The notes under the pieces were generated by a model. It had not been told where the DNA came from and did not search any database. It saw only the letters and a program-made list of their open reading frames with translations. Positions 40,471-48,904 of a stretch of 64,000 bases of DNA are shown piece by piece. This DNA is from JAVBLP01 sp031553505. Lineage in GTDB: Bacteria; Elusimicrobiota; Endomicrobiia; Endomicrobiales; Endomicrobiaceae. The translations under genes and the position numbers were made by a program. The stretch covers positions 1 through 64,000 of the forward strand of contig JAVBLP010000014.1 of the NCBI GenBank assembly GCA_031553505.1. The letters are read 5' to 3'. Positions within the stretch are counted from its first letter, which is position 1, and every line of letters starts with the position of its first letter.

Positions 40471-41091
40471 ATGAAAAATGTATTTTCGGTAATCATTAAT
40501 TTTTTCGACCCTCACAAAAGAGGCCCGCTTTTTACGCGCTACGGCGTAACGGGAGTTTTGTTTATTTCTGCGGTTACAATTGTTCTTTACATGGTAATAA
40601 GCAGGCCCGGCGGAACCCTGTTAGGATCGCTCTTAGGGCTTTTAACCATAGGCGTGCATGAAGCGGGTCATCCGCTTTTTTCAATGATATCCGGCGGAAA
40701 TGAGTTTTTGACAATAATCGGCGGCACGGTAATGGAGATAATTGTTCCTTTTGCAGCATTTTTGTATTTTCAGCGTAAAGGGCAGGAAATACAAGCGGCG
40801 GTTTGCCTTCTTTTACTGGCAATTGCGTTTAAATCTATCGGGCATTATTCGGGAGCCCAGCATCTAGATGATTATATAACGCTTGTAAACGCAACCGAAG
40901 ACAGCCTTGGCGACTGGCATTATATGCACAAATGGTTTGGCACGGGTAGTATAGTTAAGCAAATACGGGTATTTTTTTATCTTTTGTCAGCTTTTACGGC
41001 AGCTGTTGGTTTTTGGCTTTTAGTCCAAAATATACGCAGTTGGTTTAAAAGCGATAAATTGATTGATGAAGAATCTGACAGCATATTTTAG
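40471..41091 (+). CDS. HEAGH-motif integral membrane protein (M50-like)
   Basis: A protein of about 206 residues with four or five hydrophobic spans and the zinc-protease motif HEAGH in LLTIGVHEAGHPLFSMISGG, as in site-2-type (M50) membrane metalloproteases. A GGTVMEIIVPF segment and SIGHYSGAQHLDDY may provide further polar residues in the membrane; the usual NxxPxxxxDG motif is not clear, so activity is uncertain. I chose ATG 40471 because the terminator of phoU occupies the frame before it; the ribosome-binding site is weak. It may be unrelated to phosphate. Confidence 0.65.
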   Translation: MKNVFSVIINFFDPHKRGPLFTRYGVTGVLFISAVTIVLYMVISRPGGTLLGSLLGLLTIGVHEAGHPLFSMISGGNEFLTIIGGTVMEIIVPFAAFLYFQRKGQEIQAAVCLLLLAIAFKSIGHYSGAQHLDDYITLVNATEDSLGDWHYMHKWFGTGSIVKQIRVFFYLLSAFTAAVGFWLLVQNIRSWFKSDKLIDEESDSIF

Positions 41092-41147
41092 CAGAGGAAA
41101 ACCATTTAAAAGCCCGCAAAACCATTTACGCGTAACTTTAAATTCTT

Positions 41148-41173
41148 ATTCATTTTTATATATAAAAATGAAT
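41148..41173. other. 26-bp perfect palindrome upstream of tRNA-Ala
   Basis: ATTCATTTTTATA (41148-41160) is followed at once by its exact reverse complement TATAAAAATGAAT (41161-41173). The last T is the first base of the tRNA-Ala -35 box. It may be an operator, or an extruding hairpin that ends transcription from the left. Confidence 0.6.
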
Positions 41174-41201
41174 TGACAACCGCCGTAATAATATATATAC
41201 T
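41173..41201 (+). promoter_or_regulatory. Sigma-70 promoter of tRNA-Ala
   Basis: TTGACA (41173-41178), 17 bases, TATACT (41196-41201). A start point near 41208 leaves about 50 bases of 5' leader to be cut by RNase P. Confidence 0.8.
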
Positions 41202-41256
41202 TATCACGGTCATTTCAAAGCAGCAGATTATCTTGAAAAGTTAATAGATACAGAAT

Positions 41257-41329
<73 letters not shown>

Positions 41330-41352
41330 TTTTTGCTTCAGCTTTTAAATTT

Positions 41353-41425
41353 TTACTTCCTTACACTCCGGCTTATGTGCCTTTTGTGCACACTGCGCCG
41401 TCGCAAGCGTCGCAAAAATTACAAA
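41353..41425 (+). repeat. Possible degenerate palindromic repeat, copy E (after tRNA-Ala)
   Basis: CTTACACTCCGGC resembles copy F, followed by TTA-TGTGC and GTGCACA-CTGC-GCCG, which keep the inner-hairpin layout of the family. The outer arms are poorly conserved. It begins about 24 bases after the tRNA. The remaining bases to 41529 hold no gene that I can support. Confidence 0.4.
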
Positions 41426-41529
41426 ACCTTTCGCAAAAAAATTCAATTAAATTATGATTCAGATTCATTTTTTTATTTTAAAGGTAAAATGAGTTGTTGA
41501 TTTGTGTTTATTTAGTCATAAGCCACATG

Positions 41530-41567
41530 ACGTTTAGAGTTATTTAACTCTGAACGTTTTTTTTTTA
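41530..41567 (+). terminator. Terminator downstream of tRNA-Ala
   Basis: A 12-bp stem ACGTTTAGAGTT (41530-41541) / AACTCTGAACGT (41546-41557) with one G-T pair, followed by a run of ten Ts. It separates the tRNA from the convergent minus-strand operon. Confidence 0.92.
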
Positions 41568-43811
41568 TTTAAAAACAATGGTCTTGACGCGGCTGTCGTT
41601 GAAAGGCTTTGCCTGCAGCATATTTTTAACGCCTTCGCCGTTTTGTATGCTGAAGTTTCCTCTTACAAAATAGACTGAATAGTTTATATTTTGCGGCAGC
41701 GAAGGTTCTATTGAAGTTTTTACGTAATCGTATAAATCATTATTAAAACTCAAATCTTTAAACTGCAAATTTTTAGCTAACGGCTGTCTTTCTCTTAAGT
41801 AAAAAGAGACTTTCCAGCCGTTTTCATACAACTGGGATATTCCATCTGTGTAAGCGGACGTAATTATGACCATTTTTTTTCTGATTTCTAAAGGTAAATT
41901 CAAACTCTGCAAATCTTTGGCAGTAGCGTTTGCCGAAGCGTCGTTGAGATTTGTAAGGTTGATACGGACTTCGTTTATGTCTTTAAGCGGGATAATGTTA
42001 AGAAACCGCTTTATATCAAATTTATGCTTGGGAAAAAGCGCGGTTTCGATGCAGTTAAAGCCGTAAGTTAAAATATTGTAAACAGATAATGCGTTATCTG
42101 TATGATATGCCGCAAAAAACACTTCCGGACGCCTGCTTTTCAAATACTTTAAATTTTCTTTTGACGCGATAAAAGAGTCGGAATTAATTTTTACCGCTTT
42201 TGACGCATCCTTAACAAAATCATCTTCCCTCATCATTAAGGCATTAGACAAGTTCACTGCGTAATCTTTTGAAGAAATATCCAGAATTTGGCTGTTAAGC
42301 GGCGTGTCTATATCCATTATGCCAAGCATAAAATTAAAAACCAAATCGTTGGTAAAAATGGCATCCGTCCGGTTTTGTAAAGTTTTAATTTTATCTTTAT
42401 ATTCGCGTTTGTAACCTTCAGAAAAAACGGCAAAAGCTGGAATTCTCATCATGTCATGCGTGAAAAGCGACGGATCGTGCCTTTTTTTATTTAAAACGTC
42501 TTCCCCGTGATCTGAAAAGTAAAAGAAAAATTTAACGAGGTTTGGAAGTTTGAAAAATGCTTCATGCAGGGATTTTAAATTATTGTCGGTATGGAGTATG
42601 CTTGCGTCATAAGCGTTAAGATAATCCTTTAAAAATCTTTTATCTTCTGAATATATACCCACATCTTCATAACTGCTTTTAAAATCCGGGTTAAAGTTTT
42701 TAGGAAGCCTTTTTGCATAATGGTGATGGGAACCCATCAGATGCACTATTATCAGGTTGTTTTTTGTTAAATCCAGTTCTTTAAGCGCTTTGTTAAAAAC
42801 AGGCAAAATTGCCGAATCGTCACTGCCGCTTAAGAATACTTTTTTATCAGCGGCATCGGCAATCAAACTGACGGGATTTTCCCAAATCCCCACTTTAGAC
42901 TGGTTGCTTAGCCACACTACGTTAAAACCTGAGGCTTTTACCGTGTCTATCAGTGTAGGAGCGACATAATCCGTATTTTTAGCGTATCTGTTTAAAGATG
43001 TCAGCGCGTAAGTTAAGGATTTGACCGTGTGTACATAGTTTGCGTAAGCGTTTTCAAAAAATATGGAATTTGGGTTTTCTTTCTTCTCATAAGACGCCCA
43101 CGGGGTAGTATCGCGGAAATATCCGTACGCGCCCAAATGGTTTTTATTTGCGGATTCGCCAATTACAAGCAGATAAATTTCGCCTTTTTGTTTTTTTACT
43201 GCTTTTAAATCCGGAAACCTTTTGGCTTTAATCTGTTCGTATTTACCAAGGATATCAATAAATCCGGAATACTCTTTTTTCGCTTTAGCGACAGACGAGT
43301 ATAAGTTGTTTTTAGGTAAAACAAAAAATATTAAAATTGGTATGCTTAATGCCGCAACAGCAGCGGCGGCAGGTATTTTCCTGTCAGAAATTTTAAAATG
43401 CCTTGGAATAAGCAAAATTGGGATAAGAAAACTTATGGCTATAATCGCGAGCTCGAAACCGCTGAAAAAGAAGGTGAGAAATTCAAAGCTTTCTGAAGGA
43501 TTGCTCTGAAAAAGGGCGTTCACGGTTTCATTTGTTAAGGAAGCCGTGCCTGTTTTGAAAAGGTATAAGGATATAAACGCCAAAACCGCAAAAACAAGCC
43601 CTGCCAAAATTTTTAAACACAGGGAAGTAACTTGTTTTGCGGTTTTGTTTCTTATTAGCAACAAAGCCTGCCAGCAACATATTATCAGGGCAAGAAAAAT
43701 AAAAAAATAAACAGCACTGCCGCTTAAAGGAAAGCTTCTGTAGTTAAGATAAGCAAAAACTAAACAACAGAATATTATCCTGAAAAGCCTTAAAAGTATA
43801 ATCTCTTTCAA
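41565..43811 (-). CDS. Phosphoethanolamine transferase (sulfatase fold) with extra C-terminal domain
   Basis: A 748-residue inner-membrane enzyme of the EptA/CptA-like group, which adds phosphoethanolamine to lipid A or other glycans in the periplasm. Five N-terminal spans (about 1-170) precede the alkaline-phosphatase-like domain: VIGESANKNHLGAYGYFRDT (nucleophile region), HLMGSHHHYAKRLP and the metal site FSDHGED. Residues from about 517 to 748 are not part of the usual enzyme. They contain H570 in AAYHTDNAL, GFNCIETAL (E589), INLTNLNDA and KVSFYL, faintly like a glycerophosphodiesterase barrel. It starts at TTG 43811 with TTTAGGAAA before it, nine bases after the autotransporter. Confidence 0.82.
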   Translation of the reverse strand: MKEIILLRLFRIIFCCLVFAYLNYRSFPLSGSAVYFFIFLALIICCWQALLLIRNKTAKQVTSLCLKILAGLVFAVLAFISLYLFKTGTASLTNETVNALFQSNPSESFEFLTFFFSGFELAIIAISFLIPILLIPRHFKISDRKIPAAAAVAALSIPILIFFVLPKNNLYSSVAKAKKEYSGFIDILGKYEQIKAKRFPDLKAVKKQKGEIYLLVIGESANKNHLGAYGYFRDTTPWASYEKKENPNSIFFENAYANYVHTVKSLTYALTSLNRYAKNTDYVAPTLIDTVKASGFNVVWLSNQSKVGIWENPVSLIADAADKKVFLSGSDDSAILPVFNKALKELDLTKNNLIIVHLMGSHHHYAKRLPKNFNPDFKSSYEDVGIYSEDKRFLKDYLNAYDASILHTDNNLKSLHEAFFKLPNLVKFFFYFSDHGEDVLNKKRHDPSLFTHDMMRIPAFAVFSEGYKREYKDKIKTLQNRTDAIFTNDLVFNFMLGIMDIDTPLNSQILDISSKDYAVNLSNALMMREDDFVKDASKAVKINSDSFIASKENLKYLKSRRPEVFFAAYHTDNALSVYNILTYGFNCIETALFPKHKFDIKRFLNIIPLKDINEVRINLTNLNDASANATAKDLQSLNLPLEIRKKMVIITSAYTDGISQLYENGWKVSFYLRERQPLAKNLQFKDLSFNNDLYDYVKTSIEPSLPQNINYSVYFVRGNFSIQNGEGVKNMLQAKPFNDSRVKTIVFK

Positions 43812-43820
43812 ATATATTTC

Positions 43821-46190
43821 CTAAATTGCGTATTTAAGTTTCAGCATTCCGGAAGCTCCTTCCCGCACGCCCGTGTACCCCTTTATGCCTAAACCAATCA
43901 TCAGTTTGCCGATATTTCCGTCAAGACCTATTTCGCCGGAAACATTTCCGCCTTTAAGCGACGGTGCATCTATTTCCAGTCCCGCGGATTTTGCGTTTAT
44001 ATCGCCGTCAAATTCGTATTCATATGCCGCGGCAACGTAAGGTTTTAGCATATCTTTTATTTTGTATGATACCTTGGCGCGTAAAAGCGCCCTGTTTGAA
44101 AATACGTCGTCAAAACGCACTTTTTCACCGGTTGAAATATCGGCGTCAACGGCATCCTGCTTTGTCCAAAGGTATTTTGCTTCCGTATCAAGGTCCAACT
44201 TGCCGCTGATTTTAAATATGCGGCCCACTCCTATGTGCGAGCCCAAATACATCGTTTCATAATCGTATTTTGCGGTTATTTGAGTAACCGGATCTATCAT
44301 ATCAGGACTGTGAAAATCATTATATACAGAGCCTATTCTGACTCCCGCTTTTAAATAGTAATTGCTTAAGAAGTTATACTGCCCGAACAATCCTCCGCCA
44401 GCGTAGCGTATTTCGCCGGATCCATCTACGTCGCCTACCGTACTGAAATAGTTGTACGAGTCATATTTTGCGTAACCGTATTCGGCAAAAGCGCCAATTT
44501 CAAAGCTTTTGAAACTACGCGACAATCCGCCAACTGCGGAAACTCCGTTTATTTTAACATCTGAACCAGTTTCATATTTTGAATAACCGCCGTCTATTGC
44601 TCCAAACGCTGAAAAACTATCGGCGCCTGTTTCATTTATTAAACTGATATCGCTGACAAGAGAGCCGCCTTGGTTTACAAAAGACATTCCCGCGGCGCGG
44701 CCTTCGGATAATGCTTTAGACTGGGCAGTAGTGTTTATTGCCGGAGAATTTCCTCCGAAAGAAGTTACCGTGGCTATAAGCTGCGTAGTAGTGGTTGATA
44801 AAGCAAATGTGTATTGCAGCGTCACGCCTTGCATGCCGGTTGTGGATGAATTATCAGGCGTGCCGGTTATGCCCATATTAGGGCTGTCCATCAAAATAAC
44901 TGAATCGCCTTCATGTAATGTCTGGTCGCTTCCCTGTACCCCGACTTTAACGGTAGTTCCGGAAAGATCTAGCGGTAAGTTAGCATATGGGGCGACTGTT
45001 CCTGTGCCGGAACCTGACCCTGACCCTGACCCGCCGCTTCCCATTACATAAAGATAATCAGCGCCGTCGCCTTGCAGGATTGTCATTACAGTATCGCCGT
45101 TTTGCGTATCCTGCGGGAGAAAAAAATTATAATTTTGAAAATTTCCTACTCCGTACACAGTTATGCCTTTGGTTTTCATGTTGAGCGTGTTGCCGGTAAA
45201 CACATCACCGTCAATAGTAATATTTGAATAAACGAGCGCGTTTCCCGTTTCTACCGCGCTGCCGAAAAGCGACGCACCGTAAAGCATTCCTATATCTGAA
45301 GCTCCCTCAATATTTACTATGTTATTTGTGCCGTTTATTTTTAAAATCGTTTCATCTTCGCCGGAACCAGAACCGGATCCGCCGCTCTCGGCTGCTACAA
45401 GCCCTCCTACAACAAAATGGGCAAAGCTGTCAATTATTGTTACTTCATTATTATTTGCAAAAGCGCTTGTAACAGTTGTTGCATCATCAGATATTGCGAC
45501 TCCGCCTCCAATTATCATGGCTTCCGCGTTGTTTAGCGTTACTGTATTATGATTGGCAACGGCAATATTTCTAGCGGCAGCAAAACCGCCTGCAATGGCG
45601 TTATATGTGCCGCTGCTTGCGTTTACTGTGTTGTATTCGGAGCTGGTATTAGTATCAGTTGCTATATAGCATTCAGCGTATCCACCCATTACTTGAAGAT
45701 AACTGTCTGTTAAATTATATATGTTAACAGTATTATTGTTTGCTTCCGTTTTGCCAACATTGAAGCTTCCTTCCGCCATACCGCTTCCGCCTTGCACTCC
45801 GACTGAAGCATATCCGCCGTAAACGTAAATATAGCTGTCATAACTGTTATTGAGCGTAACGGAGTTGTTGTTTGACAGGGCGCTGCCGGCTTCGCCGAGG
45901 TCATTTGTGTTTGCCGCGGCGTATCCGCCGAAAATATTCAATTCATCGCCGCTTCCGCCTCCGTCCGGTATAATAGTTCCGGAATATGTGCCGCTGTAGT
46001 TTCCGGCGCTGTCAATTGTGAGATTCATCACGGAACCTGTTACCGTTGAATCCGCGTTTGTATTATTTATTGACTCTTCGCCTATAAACTTTGACGGCGT
46101 GCTGGCAAAAGCAAGATTTGAAGTTGCTGCGGCAAAAATGAGGGAAACTGCGATCAGAAAACTGCCGGTTTTACAAAAAAGTGTGGTCAT
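43821..46190 (-). CDS. Autotransporter with beta-helix passenger and C-terminal barrel
   Basis: A 789-residue type V secretion protein. The signal peptide (MTTLFCKTGSFLIAVSLIF..., cut after AFA) is followed by a passenger made of degenerate repeats of about 35-45 residues with the pattern NNxVTLNNS...IYVYGGYA (for example NNTVNIYNLTDSYLQVMGGY, NHNTVTLNNAEAMIIGGG), which suits a beta-helix. Gly-Ser linkers occur (SGSGSGEDE, and SGSGSGSGTGTV from a GACCCT hexamer repeat near 45015-45032 on the + strand). The last 260 residues are an autotransporter barrel, ending LKLKYAI rather than in F/W. GGAGGAAG selects ATG 46190. Function (adhesion?) unknown. Confidence 0.88.
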   Translation of the reverse strand: MTTLFCKTGSFLIAVSLIFAAATSNLAFASTPSKFIGEESINNTNADSTVTGSVMNLTIDSAGNYSGTYSGTIIPDGGGSGDELNIFGGYAAANTNDLGEAGSALSNNNSVTLNNSYDSYIYVYGGYASVGVQGGSGMAEGSFNVGKTEANNNTVNIYNLTDSYLQVMGGYAECYIATDTNTSSEYNTVNASSGTYNAIAGGFAAARNIAVANHNTVTLNNAEAMIIGGGVAISDDATTVTSAFANNNEVTIIDSFAHFVVGGLVAAESGGSGSGSGEDETILKINGTNNIVNIEGASDIGMLYGASLFGSAVETGNALVYSNITIDGDVFTGNTLNMKTKGITVYGVGNFQNYNFFLPQDTQNGDTVMTILQGDGADYLYVMGSGGSGSGSGSGTGTVAPYANLPLDLSGTTVKVGVQGSDQTLHEGDSVILMDSPNMGITGTPDNSSTTGMQGVTLQYTFALSTTTTQLIATVTSFGGNSPAINTTAQSKALSEGRAAGMSFVNQGGSLVSDISLINETGADSFSAFGAIDGGYSKYETGSDVKINGVSAVGGLSRSFKSFEIGAFAEYGYAKYDSYNYFSTVGDVDGSGEIRYAGGGLFGQYNFLSNYYLKAGVRIGSVYNDFHSPDMIDPVTQITAKYDYETMYLGSHIGVGRIFKISGKLDLDTEAKYLWTKQDAVDADISTGEKVRFDDVFSNRALLRAKVSYKIKDMLKPYVAAAYEYEFDGDINAKSAGLEIDAPSLKGGNVSGEIGLDGNIGKLMIGLGIKGYTGVREGASGMLKLKYAI

Positions 46191-46362
46191 TTGTTCTTCC
46201 TCCGTGAAGTAAGGTATTAACTGATTACTTTTTTGCAACAAAACGTAAAAACTCTTATATAATTAAGCTTAATCTAGTTTGACAAATTATACAATAATAA
46301 TAGAAAAATCGTATCTTTTTTGATTTTTAGATGCCTAAATACAAAGTGCCCCGGCAAAATTT

Positions 46363-46391
46363 TTGCTTTTTTATTGTGTTTTATATATAAT
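46363..46391 (+). promoter_or_regulatory. Putative promoter for yjbQ-rsmD operon
   Basis: TTGCTT (46363-46368), 17 bases, TATAAT (46386-46391), 34 bases before the yjbQ start. The region 46191-46362 is AT-rich divergent control DNA for this gene and the autotransporter; I see no further clear motif. Confidence 0.55.
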
Positions 46392-46424
46392 TATTCAAAA
46401 TTCAATGCATATAAGGGATTTATC

Positions 46425-46841
46425 ATGATTTATTCAGAGTACATCAACAGGGAAACAAAAGGCTATACGGATATGTCCGATATAACCGAAGACGTAAAGA
46501 GGATTGTTGAACGCTCAGGAGTACAAAACGGGCTTGTTACCGTTGCGGTGTCCAGTTCGACGTCTGGCGTGACGACTCTTGAGTTTGAACCAGGCTTGAT
46601 TTCCGACCTAAGGAAAGCCCTTGAAATAATCGCCCCTGAAAAAGGTCATTATGGCCATGACGAAAAGTGGCATGACGGCAACGGTTTTTCCCATATACGC
46701 TCTTCTATAGTAGGCACATCAAAAACTATCCCTATTACGTCAAAATCATTGCTGCTTGGCACTTGGCAGCAGATAATTTTAGTCGATTTTGATAACAGAC
46801 CCAGAAGCAGAAAAGTCTTTGTGCAGGTTTTCGGAGAATAA
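46425..46841 (+). CDS. YjbQ family protein (UPF0047)
   Basis: A 138-residue protein of the YjbQ/UPF0047 family, widespread and of uncertain function (a weak thiamine-phosphate synthase activity has been described for the E. coli member). It shows GLVTVAVSSSTSGVTTLEFEPG, HYGHDEKWHDGNGFSHIRSS (conserved His residues) and GTWQQIILVDFDNRPRSRKV near the end. ATG 46425 has AAGGGA before it; the longer frame from 46320 has an unlikely, hydrophobic N-terminus. rsmD follows after three bases. Confidence 0.9.
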   Translation: MIYSEYINRETKGYTDMSDITEDVKRIVERSGVQNGLVTVAVSSSTSGVTTLEFEPGLISDLRKALEIIAPEKGHYGHDEKWHDGNGFSHIRSSIVGTSKTIPITSKSLLLGTWQQIILVDFDNRPRSRKVFVQVFGE

Positions 46842-46844
46842 TCA

Positions 46845-47417
46845 GTGACTTTAAGAGTTTTGGCAGGCGATGCCCGCGGAAGAGTTCTCAAAACCTTGCC
46901 GCAGGACGATTTGTCTATACGCCCTATGCTTGGCAGGATGAAAAAATCCATTTTCGATATAATCCAGTTTAAAGTTCCCGGTTCGGACTTTTTGGATTTA
47001 TTCGCCGGAGTGGGCTCTGTTGGTATTGAAGCGCTCTCGCGCGGCGCGAAAAAATGCGTTTTTGCGGAACTCAGCAGCGTTTCTTTAAAGCTTATAAAAC
47101 ACAATGTCGATATGCTTAAATACGGCGATAGGGCGCGGGTAGTGCGCTGCGACGTTATCAAAGATTTTGAAACGGTACAGGATAAGTATGATATAGTTTT
47201 TATGGGGCCACCTTATAAAGATGGCGATAAAAAAGCGCTAGCTTTGACGTATCCGGCGCTTAAAAACGTAGTGAAGTATGATCTTTTGAAGGAAGACTCC
47301 GTGCTTATAGCGCAAAAACATATAAAAGAGCCTGTCGGCGTTGTTGCCGGGCTTGATTGTTTCAGGGTTGAAAAATACGGAGACACGGTGGTTTCCTTTT
47401 ACAGGCGCGCGAAATGA
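46845..47417 (+). CDS. rsmD: 16S rRNA methyltransferase RsmD with altered motif IV
   Basis: A 190-residue RsmD-like enzyme, which methylates G966 (N2) of 16S rRNA using SAM. It has the signature start LRVLAGDARGRVLKTL, IRPMLGRMKKSIFDII, and the SAM motif FLDLFAGVGSVGIEALSRGA. The catalytic motif normally DPPY reads GPPY here (YDIVFMGPPYKDG; codon GGG near 47202-47204), so activity is in question unless the base is an error. GTG start with GGAG eight bases before. It overlaps the nuclease gene by four bases. Confidence 0.88.
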   Translation: MTLRVLAGDARGRVLKTLPQDDLSIRPMLGRMKKSIFDIIQFKVPGSDFLDLFAGVGSVGIEALSRGAKKCVFAELSSVSLKLIKHNVDMLKYGDRARVVRCDVIKDFETVQDKYDIVFMGPPYKDGDKKALALTYPALKNVVKYDLLKEDSVLIAQKHIKEPVGVVAGLDCFRVEKYGDTVVSFYRRAK

Positions 47418-48151
47418 GAGAAGATTTTAAGATAAGTTATTCAAGAATCAACGCATATTTGTTTTGCCCGTGCAAATATAAACTGATCTATGTGGATAAT
47501 CTGCATATTCCTATAAACGCTGATATCTCTTTCGGGCAGAGTATACATAAAACGCTTGAAAAGTATCACGGCGAAGGCGGCACTGATTTTGAAAAATTGT
47601 TAGAAGCGTATGATGACAGCTGGAAAAATGACGGTTTTACGTCGCCGCAGCAGAGTTTTGAGTATTATGAGCGCGGCAAAAAGATGCTGGAAAATTATTT
47701 TAAGTCTTTTTCGGAATCTAAAAGCAAAATTCTATATACGGAAAAATCTTTTGACACAAATATAGGCAAATACAGGTTTATTGGCATTATTGACAGGATA
47801 GACCTTCTGCCGGACGGCAGGCATGAAATAATGGACTATAAAACGCACGTTAAAATGTGGGAGCAGGAAAGGGTAGATAAAGATTTGCAGCTCAGTTTTT
47901 ACGCTTACGCGTGCAGAAACGTTTTTGGCTTCAATCCGGACAAAATTTCTGTGTATTTCTTGTCGGACAATAAAAAAGTGTACACCGAAAGGACGCAGGT
48001 GCAGATACAGGACGCGGTAAATCTCGCGGTTGAAACGGCGGCAAATATCACGGCGGAAAACTTTGACCCTGATACTTCAAAATGCCCCAACTGCGACTTT
48101 AAATATAAATGCAAATACTCAACATATCAAAAAGAGGTAACTGAAGAATGA
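47414..48151 (+). CDS. RecB-like PD-(D/E)XK nuclease with Fe-S cysteines
   Basis: A 245-residue protein of the PD-(D/E)XK superfamily, related to Cas4/AddB-RecB nuclease domains. The start SYSRINAYLFCPCKYKLIYV contains the first cysteine(s), FGQSIHKTLEKYH carries the H of the fold, GIIDRIDLLPDGRHEIMDYKTH is the D...(D/E)xK active site, QLSFYAYA the QhxxY motif, and CPNCDFKYKCKYS the C-terminal cysteine cluster for a 4Fe-4S site. No cas genes are near, so it is probably a stand-alone repair nuclease. It overlaps rsmD and argB by four bases each. Confidence 0.87.
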   Translation: MREDFKISYSRINAYLFCPCKYKLIYVDNLHIPINADISFGQSIHKTLEKYHGEGGTDFEKLLEAYDDSWKNDGFTSPQQSFEYYERGKKMLENYFKSFSESKSKILYTEKSFDTNIGKYRFIGIIDRIDLLPDGRHEIMDYKTHVKMWEQERVDKDLQLSFYAYACRNVFGFNPDKISVYFLSDNKKVYTERTQVQIQDAVNLAVETAANITAENFDPDTSKCPNCDFKYKCKYSTYQKEVTEE

Positions 48152-48900
48152 AGTCATTGACAGTAGTGAAATTCGGCGGGAGTTTGACAAAGAATCCTAA
48201 AGCGCAAAGCAAGTTTTTTAAGGAACTTGCCGAGATTTCACGAAAACAAAATATTATCCTCGTTCACGGAGGCGGCCCCGAAATAAATTTGCTTTTGGAA
48301 AAATTTTCCATCGCCAGCAAATTTGTTAACGGCCTCAGATTTACCGACTCCGCGGCACTGGAAGTGGTTGAAATGGCATTAAGCGGAAAAGTTAACAGGG
48401 TTTTGACCACAGGGCTTATAAAAAATAAAGCCAACGCTGTCGGCATTTCCGGCAAAGACGGAAACAGCGTTGTCTGTAAACAGATTAAGTCTCTGGGTTT
48501 TGTTGGAGAACCTGTAAAAGTAAACAGAAAACTCATTGAAATTTTAACTAAATCCGGCTTTTTGCCTGTTATAGCTTCCATAGCGGCAGACGCGAAAGGC
48601 AATGTTATGAATGTGAACGCCGATACTTTGGCTACGGCAATAGCCGTTGCTTTTAAGGCTGATAAACTCATATTTTTGACGGACGTCGCGGGAGTTTTTG
48701 ATAAAAATAAAAAAACGATAAAAGAAATTAAAATTAAAGAGATAGAACCTTTGATAAAAGACCAGACTATAACCGGCGGTATGATACCGAAGATAAAAGG
48801 TTGCGCGAAATCGGTGCAGAAAGGCGTCAGGGAAGTTTGGATCGCAGACGGTATAAAAGGAATAAAAAACATTAAAGGAACTGTCGTAAAAAAAGGTTAA
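48148..48900 (+). CDS. argB: Acetylglutamate kinase
   Basis: ArgB of 250 residues, which phosphorylates N-acetylglutamate in arginine synthesis. It shows TVVKFGGSLTKNP (the lysine/Gly nucleotide loop), LVHGGGPEINLLLE, NGLRFTDSAALEVVEMALSGKVNR, and NVNADTLATAIAVAFKADKLIFLTDVAGV. Length is short of the arginine-sensitive type and no N-terminal helix is present, which would fit a feedback-insensitive enzyme. It starts at an ATGA overlap with the nuclease and is followed by argD after four bases. Confidence 0.94.
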   Translation: MKSLTVVKFGGSLTKNPKAQSKFFKELAEISRKQNIILVHGGGPEINLLLEKFSIASKFVNGLRFTDSAALEVVEMALSGKVNRVLTTGLIKNKANAVGISGKDGNSVVCKQIKSLGFVGEPVKVNRKLIEILTKSGFLPVIASIAADAKGNVMNVNADTLATAIAVAFKADKLIFLTDVAGVFDKNKKTIKEIKIKEIEPLIKDQTITGGMIPKIKGCAKSVQKGVREVWIADGIKGIKNIKGTVVKKG

Positions 48901-48904
48901 TAAA

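Noticed and set aside
44990..45040. Short tandem repeats considered as a CRISPR or regulatory array
   Set aside because: They are GACCCT hexamers coding for a Gly-Ser linker in the autotransporter; no spacers.
43964..45552. Several + strand frames over the autotransporter
   Set aside because: No ribosome-binding sites or family features; they are shadows of the minus-strand gene, which has signal peptide, repeats and barrel.
46320..46424. N-terminal extension of YjbQ
   Set aside because: It covers the promoter and lacks a ribosome-binding site; family length fits ATG 46425.
47414..48151. Cas4 as evidence of a CRISPR system
   Set aside because: No other cas gene or repeat array is present; a RecB-like domain of this kind is common outside CRISPR.
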